This document shows positions 8,077-19,997 of a stretch of DNA of 64,000 nucleotides, piece by piece. Source of the DNA: Gibbula magus (lineage: Eukaryota > Mollusca > Gastropoda > Trochida > Trochidae); assembly GCA_936450465.1 (NCBI GenBank), contig OW388300.1, positions 41,138,358 through 41,202,357 of the forward strand. Reading direction: 5' to 3'. The notes below the pieces were generated by a model. The model was not told the origin of the DNA. It worked only from the letters and a program-made list of their open reading frames with translations, and searched no databases. Position numbers and translations under genes: made by a program. Numbering within the stretch: position 1 is the stretch's first letter; every line of letters starts with the position of its first letter.

Positions 8077-10819
8077 AGTCAAGAGTCAAGAAACTTTTTG
8101 AATAAATCCATTACTGTTCTGGAAAAAAATTATGGAAAGTCAATTACAGAAAGTAAACAATGACTTCAAGACACTAAACTATTTTATGAAAAACTTTACA
8201 CTGCACAAGTCCAATCTGACGTTAATCTTTTTGAATTATTTAAAAATGAAAACATACCAGTTCTAAATGAACAAGACAAATCTACCCTAGAGGGATAACT
8301 GAAAATGAGTGAGCTGTCGTTTGCTCTTAAAAATATGAAAAACGAAAAAAGGCCAGGGCCTGACGGTTTTACTGCCGAATTTCTTAAATTTTTCTGGAAA
8401 GATTTGGGTGGATTTCTTTTAAACTCATTAAACTGTGGTTATAAAAATGGAAATTTATCAATCTCGCAAAAACAGGGACTTATTACATGCATTCCTAAAC
8501 CTAATAAAACCAATAATTTTTTGAAAAATTGGTGCCCTATATCGCTACAAAACACCTCATATAAAGTAGGTGCAGCAGCAATTGCGAACATATTTAAAAC
8601 GGTGTTACCTACTATTACCAATGAAGATCTAAAGAGCTTTATCACAGGGAGATATATTGGCGAGGTAACTAGACTCATAATGGAACATACTGAAACCTGC
8701 CAAATACCAGGCTTATTTCTTCTTATTGATTTCGAAAAAGCTTTTGATTCGGTAGACCGAAGTTAACTTAGCAAAGTTTTAAAGTTCTTTAATCTAGGAC
8801 CCAGTATTTCACACTGGATAGAAACGTTCTATAATGATACTGAATCGAGAGTCATGGTAAACGATTTCGTGTCAACTCCCTTTAAGATAGGTCGGGGATG
8901 TCGCAAGGGTGACCCGTTAGCCCCGTACATTATTATGTGTGTTGAAATCTTAGGCATCGTGATACGGAACAATAAATACATAAAGTGGGTAAAACTTGGA
9001 AATATAGAATATTTTCTTTCACAGTTCGCAGATGATACAACACTTACCCTAGATGGATCTGAAAAAAGCCTAGATGCAGCATTGAATACTATAGAACTAT
9101 TTGCCCGTTTTCGGGATTAAGAGTCAATATAGATAAGACAAAAGTAATATGGATAGGCTCCAAAAAGAGATCCCGATACTAGTTGTGCAAAGAATGGAAT
9201 TTCGATTGGTCACAAACAAATTTCACTCTTCTAGGAATAAACGTTGATATTGATCTTGACAAAATAGTTGATATAAACTACAATGAAAAACTTTCTCAGA
9301 TTGAAAGGCAAATGAATATTTGGTCAGCTCGTACCCTCACCCCGTATGGAAGGAATACTGTTCTTAAATCACTCCTACTACCAAAGCTCAACCATCTGTT
9401 CTCATCACTACCAACTCCAAAGAAATCTGTCGTAAAAAAACTTCAGAAAAAATGTTTAAATTTTATATGGAAAAGCAAACCATATACGGTAAAAAGAGAT
9501 GTAATGATGCTAAATCCAGAACAGGGGGGGATAAAAACTCCAAACATTAGAAAAATAATATCATCACAAAAATTGAAATGGATACAAAGAATAAACAATA
9601 AGGACCTTAAATGGACATATCTTTTCAACAGCGGACTAAAACTCAAATCTCCATTCTTATTAACTGATAGTTCTCTCATACAACAGAAAATAATTCCCTC
9701 AACAACTAACTATTTTTGGAAGGACATACTTTTAGAATGGTTTAACTTCATATCCATACGTAAAAGTGAAATTAAAAATGAAGAAGATATACAATGTCAA
9801 TCGTTATGGTATAACGACAACATACTAATTGATAAACATCATTTTTTGTATCTTGAATGGTATAAAAAAGGTGTTGTCTTTGTGAATGACTTTGCTTCAT
9901 AAAGACGGCAGATTATTGCCTTATGAAGAATTTTCCAATTCCTTTTCAATCAAAAATAACTTTCTGACATATGAATCCGTGAAAAGAGCCGTAACTACAT
10001 ATATTCGAAAGCTGAACATAAAACAGTTTCAAAAGAAATTGGTAGGCCCAATTTACCCTTTTAATTTGGCGAACGTTGATACTATAATTGGAAGCAAAAA
10101 CTTAAATGCTTTTCTTTTAAACACACAATTTGTACGCTTGCCAAGTTATTAAAAATGGGAAAGAATTCTTCAGAATGGTTTTACTGAAAAGGATTGGAAA
10201 ATTTATAACAGGATTGCCAACAAATGTTCACGAAGTACAGACTTGAAATGGTTGCAATACAGAATTATTCACAATATCCTCCCAACAAGACAATTTCTAT
10301 ATAAAATTGGGTATATACCTTCAGCGCTATGCCCGTTCTGCGAAACGGAATCAGAAACTATCAACCATATGCTATGGGAATGTGAGCCTATGCTCAAATT
10401 ATGGAAGGACATAGAATCATGGTTAAATCCAGTACAACTGAAATTGGAACTTACAAACAAAATTATTATATTAGGAATGAAAGGAAAGAACAATAATCCT
10501 GTAAATGCAATCATTCTTCTAGTCAAACACTATATATATAGATGCAGTGTAAATTGTTTTAAACCTAAGTTGGAATACATTAAAAAAGAAATTGTACGTT
10601 ATTACGATGTGTCTAGATATGTCTATCTGTCAACAGGAACAGAAGAAATGTTTTTCCAATACTGATCTACACTGCACTTATTACTTGGAAAATAAACCTG
10701 CTGAATTGTATCAGCCAAATTTGGATTTATGTATCTGTATGTATGCACCTTTGTTTTGTCGTGTAAAAAAGCTTGCCTGTATCTCAAAATATGGAAAATA
10801 ATTAATTAAAAAAAAAAAT
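8077..10819 (+). pseudogene. LINE copy A, 3' part: reverse transcriptase, C-terminal domain and poly(A) end
   Basis: The sequence aligns with residues ~390-1274 of the intact LINE at 46097. RT motifs are visible: RPGPDGFTAEFLKFFW (~8350), LLIDFEKAFDSVDR (~8722), GCRKGDPLAPYI (~8896) and FADDTTLTLDGS (~9025). The C-terminal zinc-binding motif CPFC-x8-H-x4-C lies near 10330-10380. Open blocks 8305-8766, 8854-9120, 9183-9902, 9886-10152 and 10243-10665 are separated by frameshifts or stops, so the copy is dead. The 3' UTR ends in an A-rich tail at about 10806-10819. Divergence from the 46-kb copy suggests a different subfamily. Confidence 0.9.
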
Positions 10820-10867
10820 GTCTTACCTGTCATTCTTGTTTATGACTGGGCACCTATGGGTCATCTA

Positions 10868-12285
10868 AAATGGTACGTTTTTTGATTAAATGTAATTATT
10901 TATACCTACCAGTTGACTAGACCTACTTTGCCTTGTCTCCTCTGGAAGGCTTATTATCCAACCTTAAACACAGACGAAACTTTGAAAGAAGAAGAGAAGA
11001 GAAGGGATTGGTAAAATCCCTACCCAAGGGCGGTCACTCGGTGGTCTCATGACATCACTCCCATGAACCTTCACTCTCTGAACAGACCAAAAAAAACAGC
11101 GAGAAAACAGACCATAGCGGTGATATTGGGCAGTACTAGAGCGAAGGTCTAGTTAACAGGTAAGTATAAATAATTACGTTTCATCCAAAACGTACCATTA
11201 TTTAAATAGCTATATGTTGACTAGACCTACTGAATCCCACGGCGCAGAGGCATGTCAGTGTATACATGGAAGAGACGAGACGGGCAACTAGGCCTGAGTG
11301 TAAACTAACCTACATGTCTTCCAAACCCTTGGTGAGGACAAGGAAATGCCCGAGAGACACTATCTCTACCGGCTAAGTGGATCGAAGAGACAACCAAGCC
11401 TCTCATGCTTCTGATTAACACACACCCCCCGACCCCTTCGAGGAGGGGGGAGCCATTACCAAAGCAATAAAAAAAACAAAGCAAAAAAATAAACAATCCG
11501 ATCAAATGTTTATTGAGAGCATCGAAAGAGAACGAGTCCATCCTCTTAAGAGGACTGTTCCCTCCTGGGTCTGGAGGGGGTTACGACTTCGCTTGAGCGA
11601 AGACCTGTGGACCCAGTCTAGATATCCCTTCGAGATCTCATGCGGATTGGAGCCCGATTGGGGTGTCAGGTCAACAGCCTCTTAAGAATAGACTATGCCT
11701 GCCATTGCGCGTACGATGAAGATACACCTTCAAGGCCCTAACTGGAGACAGGGAGAGATCTAGCTCTCCAGGGTCAGCCCCCTAGCGAGAAGTGCTGTTT
11801 GGTTTTTGCAGACAAAATCCGGAGCTAAACCAAGCAAGGCTGACCCCCCTATCCCTGACATCAAAACGAAGAATGCTTTGATCTCTGAAGTCAGGGATGC
11901 GGAGGCCATGGTCACCAGAAAGATGACCATGATGGTGAGAGTGAGGAGGGGAACATCGGAGAGCGGTTAATACCTTTCAGATCGGAGGTGATTGATCACC
12001 ATGGCTAGGTCCCATTCAGATGGATGAAGCTGACGCCTGCCATCCATTGAACGGAGGGTCTTAATGATGTCCATGAGTAAAGAAACGCCCAATCCTAGCG
12101 ACCTCTTCCTGAGCACGGAGAGGATAGCCGACATATTGGTATTGATGGACAACGCCTTAATGTGCCTGGTATTGCGGAGATACACCAGGTATTCGGCAAC
12201 CTGAGGAATGGAGGCCTCAGCCAGAATGAACTCGTGCTGGGCACAGAAGGAGGCACTGGAAGTCATAAAGCTTCATAGCGGTCTT
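10868..12285 (-). mobile_element. Truncated DIRS-like element (terminal repeat, internal complementary region, partial recombinase)
   Basis: Sequence 10872-11090 matches the left terminal repeat of the DIRS element at 18166, including GTTGACTAGACCTACTTTGCC. Sequence 11150-11230 matches its internal complementary region, including the joined-ends core AACAGGTAAGTATAAATAAT and GTTGACTAGACCTAC. A recombinase fragment follows on the minus strand. The element stops abruptly at about 12285, where the 62-66-bp minisatellite begins; gag and RT are missing. Confidence 0.85.
11967..12266 (-). pseudogene. DIRS tyrosine recombinase fragment (N-terminal core-binding part)
   Basis: The 99-codon frame contains FCAQHEFILAEASIPQVAEY and INTNMSAILSVLRKRS, closely matching residues of the recombinase at 19188-19997 in the larger DIRS copy. 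The catalytic part lies further down in other frames (11580-11960) and is disrupted. Non-functional relic. Confidence 0.85.
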
Positions 12286-14640
12286 CCAATGAGAGGTACA
12301 TGTACATACTCTAGGGGTCGATTCCTAGATTGTGAGGAGCTTTCAACTCGTTTCTCTATCTTATCTACAGATTACAGGGGTCGATTCCTAGATTGTGAAA
12401 GGTTATGATATTTCATCTAACAGCTAGAGGGCTCGATTACTAGATTGTGAAGGGTTCTCAATTTTTTCTATCTTATCTACAGACTAAAAGGGTCGATACC
12501 TAGATTGTGAGGTGATTTCAACTCGTTTCTCTAACTTATTTACCAACTTAAGGGGTCGATACCTTGATTGTGAAGGGTTCTTAAATAGTTGTTTCTATCT
12601 TATCTACCGACTACAGGGGTCGATTCCTAGATTGTGAAGGCTTCTCAAATAGTTTGTTCTATTTTATCTACAGACTATAGGGGTCAATTCCTAGATTGTG
12701 AAGGCTTCTCAGATAAAATGTTTTTATCTTATCTACAGACTATAGGGGTCGATTCCTAGATTGTGAGGATCTTTCAACTCGTTTCTGTATCGTATCTACC
12801 GAATACAGGGGTCGATTCCTAGATTGTGAAGGCTTCTCAAATAGTTTTTCTATCTTCTCTATATACTATAGTGGTCGAATCCTAGATTTTGAAAGGTTAT
12901 GATATTTCATCTAACAACTACAGGGCTCGATTACTTGATTGTGAAGGGTTCTCAAATATTTGTTTTCTATATCTTATCTACAGACTAAAAGGGTCGATAC
13001 CTAGATTGTGAAGGGGTTTCAACTCGTTTCTCTATCTTATCTATCAACTTAAGGGATCGATACCTTGATTGTGAAGGGTTCTTAAATAGTTGTTTCTATC
13101 TTATCTACCGACTACAGGGGTCGACTCCTAGATTGTGAAGGCTTCTCAAATAGTTTTTTCTATTTTATCTACAGACTATAGGGGTCGATTCCTAGATTTG
13201 AGGAGTTTTCAACTCGTTTCTCTATCCTATCTACAGACTGTATAAGTCGATTCCTAGATTGTGAAGGGTTCTCAAATAGTTTGTCTATCTTATCTACAGA
13301 CTAAAAGGGTCGATTCCTAGATTGTAAGGTGGCTTCAACTCGTTTCTCTATCTTATCTACCGACTATAGGGGTCGATTCCTAGATTGTTAGGAGTTTTCA
13401 ACTCGTTTCTCTATCCTATCTACAGACTGTAGAAGTCGATTCCTAGATTGTAAAGGGTTCTCAAATAATTTGTCTATCTTATCTACCGACTTTAGGGTCG
13501 ATTCCTAGATTGTGAAGGCTTCTCAGATAATTTTGTTTATCTTATATACAGACTATCGGGGTCGATTCCTAGATTGTGAGGAGCTTTCAACTCGTTTCCC
13601 TATCTTATCTACCGACTACGGGGGCCTATTCCCAGATTGTGACGGCTTCTCAAATAGTGTTTCTATCTAATCTACATACTATAGTGGTCGTTTCCTAGAT
13701 TTTGAAGGCTTCTCAAATAGTTTTTCTATCATGTCTACAGACTACAGGGGTCGATTCCTAGATTGTTAAGGGTTTTCAAATAGTTGTTCTATCTTATCAA
13801 CAGAATATAGGGGTCGATTCTTAGATTGTTAGGAGCTTTCAACTCATTTCTCTATCTTATCTAACGACTACAGGGGTCGATTCCCAGATTGTGAAGGGTT
13901 GTGAAATTTGATCTACAGAGTGTAGGAGTCGATTCCTAGATTGTGGAGCCTTTTCAAATACTCTATCATATCTACACACTATAGAGGTCGATTCATAGTT
14001 TGTGAAGAGCTTTCAACTCGTTTCTCTATCTTATCTACCTACTGTAGCGGTCGATTCCTAGAGTGTGAAGGGTTACGATATTTCATCTACAGACTATAGG
14101 GGCGATTCATAGATTATGGGGGCGGGATAGCGCAGTGGTTAGCACGTTCGGCTTCGGATCAAGAGTCCAGGATTCGAATCCCGCCAACTTTGTCTTCAGT
14201 AGAGAACTGTTCTACAGGCAGTAAGGTTTGGGTGGAATGATGGACTGAATGTCGGCTCAGAACCACCCATGGTTCGCTAGTTCCAGTCGATGCTCGCAGG
14301 TTTCACCGCAATGGATAGCCACATGGCGTTGCGGGCTTTCTGTAAGTGAAATACCCTTGAAAGTGGCGTTAAACCCCAACTCACCTCACCTCACCTCACC
14401 TAGATTGTGAAGGGTTATGATATCTCATCCACAGACTGTAGTGGTCGATTCCTAGAGTGTGAAGGCTTCACAAATATGTTTGTTTTCTTATCTTAAGTCT
14501 ATAGGGGTCGATTCCTAGATTGTGAAGAGCTTTCATCACGTTTCTCTATCTTATCTTCCGACTGTAGGTGGGTTATGATATTTCATCTACAGACTGTATT
14601 TGTCGATCCCAAGATTGTGAAGAGTTATGATAAAAAGTAA
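12286..14640 (+). repeat. Minisatellite array 1, 62-66-bp units (about 35 units)
   Basis: The unit is built around ggggtcgattcctagattgtg + aaggcttctcaaatag or aggagctttcaactcg + tttctctatcttatctacagactata. Unit starts occur at about 12318, 12381, 12432, 12492, 12555, 12620, 12683 and 12749 and onward. At least three unit types alternate (aaggcttctcaaatag, ggagctttcaactcg, aagggttatgatatttcatc). A SINE interrupts it at 14118-14400. A second array with the same ordered units occurs at 59.8-64 kb. The array directly abuts the truncated DIRS copy. Confidence 0.95.
14118..14400 (+). mobile_element. tRNA-derived SINE inserted in minisatellite array 1
   Basis: The head GCGGGATAGCGCAGTGGTTA contains an RNA polymerase III A box (TAGCGCAGTGG). 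A B box (GGATTCGAATCCC) follows about 35 bp later and closes a tRNA-like domain. The body has tggttcgctagttccag and gatgctcgcaggtttcaccg, and the tail cgttaaaccccaactcacctcacctcacc ends in CTCAC repeats. Flanking tagattatg / tagattgtg look like a roughly 9-bp target duplication, although the array itself supplies similar words. It lacks about 10 bp after the tRNA region and about 27 bp near the tail relative to the copy at 63688. Confidence 0.85.
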
Positions 14641-15054
14641 CAGGGAAAATCTAACAGGGAAAAAGTAAAAAAAAAATCATATAAAGGAACAATAAGAGTA
14701 TTGCATTGAATTGAGTTAATGTTTACAATCTTGTCATTGTAGATTATGAAAATATTGATACTACTTTTAAGGATGAATCAACAAAGTAAAGTATACTTGT
14801 TATCTGTAATAACATAATTAAAACAGGATTACCTTTTTCCAACTAGATGAGCTAACTTAGATTTTAGCTTAATCGAGTAAACTAATTTACTTTAATAACA
14901 TTTGTCACCTTTGACATTGTGCTTGTATATATTATAATATATTGTTCAACTTGTTTAATGAAAACACTTGAAAACTGTTTACTGTTACTTTTTTCCTGTT
15001 ACATTTTTCATAACAAAAACTGTTACTTTTTTCCTGTTACCTTTTTTCCGAGAT
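14632..15054. repeat. Putative 420-bp element with repeated inverted ends
   Basis: The left end has AAAAAGTAACAGGGAAAATC followed by a second aacagggaaaaagt. The right end (14975-15054) carries two inverted copies of the same word (gttacttttttcctgttac). This terminal layout suggests a small non-autonomous DNA element. No target duplication was recognised and it encodes no product I know. Confidence 0.45.
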
Positions 15055-16528
15055 CCTATCTTCTAATGTGTGTGTTTAAACGTGTTCCGTTGTGGAATTG
15101 AGTGAAAGCCTGAGGCACAAAACATGTAAAACAATCCTTATAATTACAAAATCAACAAGTTTTTCTTTAAATATTTACAAATCTAATATATTTGTAATTT
15201 ATCACGAGAAACAGCAGCTTGTTAAACGCAATGATACATGGCTGAATCAAAATTGAGGAATGCTTCAACTAAAACGGCAGAAGATTTAATTTCGTTTTCC
15301 CCAACATTCACATGCATACAGTCAGAGTTCGTTTACTCTACATTCCGCATTTTTAAATTAACCCTCATTAGCATATCAAGCGACGTTCAAACATGGCTAT
15401 TGTTAGTGTAGCACTGTGAGTGAACAAGCTTCAGGACCTATCTATCAAAATGAATTGTTCACGGTGAAGGTAATTGTCTAATTCGGAAAAGAAATGTATA
15501 TTCAAGTTATCGGTGTAGGTGTGTAGACGAAATGACATATGCATTTCATATTTTGCATCAAAACCTTACGCTCAGTTGTAAGAACTGGTTGACCCGACCG
15601 TTTGTTCGAATGGATTGTGACATCACAAGGTACGAATGCACGAGGTATGGTTGCACATCTTATCTGCATTCAACGAGAAATGGCAGCAGATTTTTCGAGA
15701 GCTCTCGTCCAATCAGAAACGCTGAAATTAGTGGAACAAAATCATTTTGTAATTATACAAGTATAAGGAACATGAATAATAAGTGTATTCAGACATGGCA
15801 ATTATATCCTTCATGTTACAGGAACCGTTCATATGTTGATTGAATGACAAGTCAATGAGGAAAAAGTTGTATTGCCATTTTTACAAAAACTGACAAAAAT
15901 GGTGTTTAGTAACATATGCTTGATAGGTTTTTGCATTATTCAATATTACTAATCTTTGACACAAACTAAAACATGGACCTGATAACTCTTGGTATAAAGA
16001 AGCATAGGTTTCGATTGTTTCTCTTCTTATTAAGCAAAAATTTGTCTCTTGCAATCTGTCTGATGTATACGGCATGGTTGTGGTCGTCTCTGAAAGATGT
16101 CAATAGACCATCTGTGTTGATGGATAACTGCATTTAACCACTAATGTACATTGTTGGTGTCTTGTCTTGAAATAAGAAAGAGACTACTTGATTTGATTTA
16201 AACAATATTTATTCATGAAAAGATGAGTGGATTGGTAAACAGGCATTATGCATCGTCGTGTAATAGATTTTAAGTCAAACTAAAGAAGAAACACCTTGAT
16301 CGAATTTCAACAAAATGTGGACATATAAATAGATAATGAATGGTATCCTCATAGTGAAAGCCACAGTCCAAAGTGGAAGAATTTTGAAGAAAACGATCGA
16401 ATTTATGGGCATTTAGGTCACTACAACCCAATCACATTTACAATGGGTAATTTGATTGTGTCTTGTACCTGTGTTTTTAATAACATGATGCACATTGCAC
16501 GGTAAGGTTCGATCAACATGTTTCTTAA
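15055..16528. other. No gene recognised
   Basis: AT-rich spacer with short unrelated ORFs (15532-15843 is the longest) that show no domain I recognise. Confidence 0.5.
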
Positions 16529-17463
16529 ATAATAATAATAATAATGGATTTGTTATAGCACCTATTCTCCAACAAAAGCTGCTTAGAATAGGCAAAAAGC
16601 CAATATGCTACACACACTATGTGAAGGATGGGATATATTTTATCAACGACTTGGTAGATGACACAGGAAACATACTAACTTATGAACAATTTAAGGAATT
16701 GTGTAACTGCAAAACAAACTTTTTAGAATATGCCGGAATCTATAAAACTATAAAAAAAAACTATTGTAAATTAACGAATAACAGTATACTCAGAAAAACT
16801 TGTATGGCCTGCATTCCCTATTTTTTACAAGATCTAGTGAAAACAAGCAAAGGAGGCAGAATATTTTATGATACACTACAAACAACTGAAAATCAAAATA
16901 CTAACAACAAATACAGGAAGAAATGGAATATCGATTTTAACGAACAAATAGCTGATACTGACTAGAAATATATTCATAAAATACCTTTCAGGGCACTTGT
17001 TAATGTAAAACATCAATGGTTTCAATATAGTATTATTCATAGATGCATATCAACAGATGAACTGTTATCAAAAATGAAATTGATTGACACCAATGTTTGT
17101 ACTTTTTGTAAAAACGAAGTGGAAACTAAAACGAACATATTTTATGAATGCAAGATAATCAAAGAAATTTGGAGCAATGTTATTAAATGGATTCAACTAA
17201 AAACGGGCATCCTTCTCCACTTTGATAAGTCGAAAATACTATTTGGATACCCTGAGAAAAGAAATGACGTAGTCAATCGTATCATAATTATCACAAAGTA
17301 CAACATTTTTAAATCAAGACTAGCAAACAGACACCCAAACATGTCGCACATTAAACATGACGTTGAATCTGCATACACTCTAGATAAATACAATTCAAAG
17401 ATAACGTGTAGTGTAACACCATTTGCCACTTTTTGGTCTTCTTGTCATATGTTGTTTAGTTGA
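16529..17463 (+). pseudogene. LINE copy C (Tx1/L1-like), C-terminal fragment
   Basis: One frame, interrupted by a single TAG at 16963-16965, runs from about 16555 to 17463. It matches the last ~310 residues of the intact LINE ORF at 46097: KDGIYFINDLVDDTGN, CKTNFLEYAGIYKTIKKN, GGRIFYDTLQ, HQWFQYSIIHRC, the zinc motif CTFC-x8-(N for H)-x4-C near 17099, and the ending FWSSCHMLFS. The His of the zinc motif is replaced in TNIFYEC. It begins after an (ATA)n run (16529-16545), so it is 5' truncated. A tail of about 100 bp follows. Confidence 0.85.
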
Positions 17464-17574
17464 TGTTTTATTGCTGACGCTAGTATTATTACTGTACATT
17501 TGGAATACTGATGTTATAATTCCATGCTCAACGATACGATTGATATATAAGTAGTATATAAGTATATATATATA

Positions 17575-18085
17575 TATACATGAAATATACAAGTTTTTAA
17601 GGTTTTTCCTTTGAAGGCGATATTTTAGGCTTCTCAAGCAATTTATCATAGGACTAACCTTGGATATAATATTATCAATGTGTTTATTCCACTGGCCATC
17701 ACTTTGCAAAGTCAACCCTACATGCTTATGAGAATCAACAGATTTGATAATTGTATAATTCATTACAATGTAAGGCATTATTGTTATGGCTTTCTTTCTA
17801 GAAGAAAATCTATAGTTTCTGTTTTATTTGGGTTAATATCTACCTTCCACGTTTTTGCCCATTTTGCTATAAGTTTAAGGTCATCATTCAACATATTAGA
17901 GGATAGGACAGGATCATCAATTATCACATATAATGATGTATCATCGGCGAATAATTTGATATTGCAATGGATATCTTCATCAATATCATTAATATAGACC
18001 AAAAAGAGTAGAGGCCCCAACACTGATCCTTGAGGGACACCCGCTTCTAATGATTTAAAGGTTAGATAAAATGACATATGGTCAC
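17575..18085 (-). pseudogene. Reverse transcriptase fragment of a second LINE clade (Jockey/CR1-like)
   Basis: The first open block (17784-18077) reads LEAGVPQGSVLGPLLFLVYI, then FADDTSLYV (RT active site) and WKVDINPNKTE. After a frameshift near 17780 the block 17575-17778 continues with HVGLTLQSDGQWNKHIDNI and CLRSLKYRLQRK, the usual thumb region. It is 5' truncated and dead. The RT palm start of a related copy is at 25840-26300, on the other side of the DIRS element, so both may be parts of one older LINE. Confidence 0.85.
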
Positions 18086-18165
18086 ATTCTTATTCGTTGA
18101 AAAGGGGTTTCAATTTGATAATTGCTCGATTTTAAATTTCTGAAATCGGCCCATAAATAGTATGT

Positions 18166-18360
18166 TTTTGATTAAACGTAATTATTTATACTTACCTGTT
18201 GACTAGACCTACTTTGCCTTACCTCCTATAGGTAATGCTATTTCAACCTTAACACAGACGAACTTTAGGAGTGGAGAAGGGGTGCGTAAAATCCCTTATC
18301 CAAGGGGCGGTAAGTCTAGGTGGTCTCGTGACGTCACTACCTGTTCATGTCACTCTCCGA
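18166..18360 (+). repeat. DIRS inverted terminal repeat, recombinase side
   Basis: From CTGTTGACTAGACCTACTTT (about 18200) to ctctcc (18358) it is the reverse complement of 24304-24470. The outer ~30 bp (gtttttgattaaacgtaatt...) differ from the other end, as expected for DIRS split ends. Confidence 0.88.
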
Positions 18361-18411
18361 AAGTCCCAAAAGGCAAGACAGACCAAGTGGGGAGGATTGG
18401 AGGGCCTAGAG

Positions 18412-18505
18412 CGTAGGTCTAGTCAACAGGTAAGTATAAATAATTACGTTTAATCAAAAACGTACTATTATTTAAATACCTATCTGTTGACTAGACCTAC
18501 TTTGC
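18412..18505 (+). repeat. DIRS internal complementary region
   Basis: The left half (AGTCAACAGGTAAGTATAAA... to aatcaaaaac) is the reverse complement of the outer left terminus at 18166-18212. The right half (attatttaaatacctatctgttgactag...) is the reverse complement of the outer right terminus at 24449-24486. This is the signature of DIRS elements that replicate through a circular intermediate. Confidence 0.9.
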
Positions 18506-18891
18506 CTAGAATCCCAGCGCAAGGAGGCGGGTCAGTAGATACATGGTAGTGACGAGACCAGCGACTAGCCCTGAGTGTTAGCTAACCTACGAGTCCTCCA
18601 CCCTGTGGTGAGGACAACGCACAGCCCGGGAGATACCATCTCTACCGCTAAGCTAATCGAAGAGATAACCCTGCCACTCAACTTCCGATCAACACACTGC
18701 CCCCCAACCCCAACAGGGAGGGGGGGTGTTAAAGCGAAGTTAAAGAAAAGAACCAACAGACACGAGAGCTAGCAATGTAAACCATGTTTATTTACAATGA
18801 GCCTGGTTGGGGGGACCACCTTCGCCTGAGCCAAGATCTGTGGACCCAGCCTAGAGATGCCTTCAAGATCTGCTGTTGAGACATCTCGTAG

Positions 18892-19997
18892 CTAATGGTT
18901 GGCGAAAACCTCTGATGAACGCCAAAAACATCCTGCCATGACATCCGAGACCGCGATGTTGCAGTGATACGCCATCGTGGCTGATACTGCGCGGATCTCA
19001 TGAGGGTTTGAACGCGAAGGCGGAGGCAAATCAGCGGCCTTGTACGCATCAATGACCGCGGACCTCAGATACACGCCCAACGCTCGCTTATCTAGCTCCT
19101 TGGTGCTTCTAGGCGAGTGAGGCAAGAAAAGACGACGTCTGCCATCTCTCAGCCTGCGGGTACGCTGCGTGTACACCCTCAAGGCCCTCACCTGACACAG
19201 AGAGAGGTCCACCTCCCCCGACTCAGAACCCAGAGCCGGGAAAGAGAACGTACGGCCAGCCTCATCAGCTGCCTGGTTCTTACAGACAAAATCAGGAGCC
19301 AACCCAAGAGAGGCCAAACCCCCCTCCCTAACCTCAAAACGTAGAAGGTCCGCCTGCAACGCATGGATTTCAGAAATCCGTGCTGCGGAGGCCATGGCCA
19401 CCAGAAAATGACATTGATGGTGAGAGGGAGAAGGGGTACGTCGGAGAGCGGTTCATACGTATCGGAGCGAAGGTGGTTGAGCACAACCGCTAAGTCCCAC
19501 TCAGGTGGACGAAGCCTGGACCTGCTGTCAACCGAACGGAAGGTTTTAATGAGGTCCTTGAGGACCGACACATCCATCCCTGGCGATCTCTTCCTGAGCA
19601 GTGACAGGATAGCTGACATGTTGGTGTTGATTGAGGACGCCTTAAGATGCCTGGTGTTGTGTAGGTAGACCAAGTACTCCGCGACCTGAGGAACTGAGGC
19701 CTCCGCCGGGATGAAATCCCTCTGAGCACAGAATGAGGCGAAGGCCTGCAACTGGAAATCATAGAGTTTCCTAGTGGTCTTCCTATGAGAGGTAGCTATG
19801 GCATTGGCGACGCACTTGGAGTACCCACTGCTCCTTAGCCCTCTTTTAATACAAGCCAGGCGTGAAGGGAGAACACATGAGGGTTCTCGTGCAACCTTCC
19901 GCTTGGCCTTCTGATGAGCAGATCTCTCTGAATCGGAACCGGTTCCTGATGACAGAACCGTCGGAGAGGAACGAACCACGGTCGGGCTGGCCACCAA
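18892..19997 (-). pseudogene. DIRS tyrosine recombinase, broken
   Basis: The N-terminal core-binding domain is in frame 19997-19410 (ANAIATSHRKTTRKLYDFQL, AEYLVYLHNTRHLKASSI). A one-base shift near 19405 moves the reading frame into 19401-18892, which holds the catalytic Arg in ASAARISEIHAL (about 19378) and the H-x-x-R motif HEIR (about 18991-19002), then FWRSSEVFANH. The next codon, where the family has the nucleophilic Tyr before LRDVS, is TAG (18892-18894); LRDVS follows directly after it. Both the frameshift and loss of Tyr make the enzyme non-functional. In active elements it inserts the circular cDNA. Confidence 0.92.

Noticed and set aside
12286..14640. CRISPR-like regular repeats
   Set aside because: Units are contiguous and variable without unique spacers, and the context is a eukaryotic genome. 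It is a minisatellite.
16529..16545. (AAT)n run as part of the LINE copy C coding region
   Set aside because: It translates as a poly-Asn stretch absent from the intact LINE and is better seen as a microsatellite at the truncation point.
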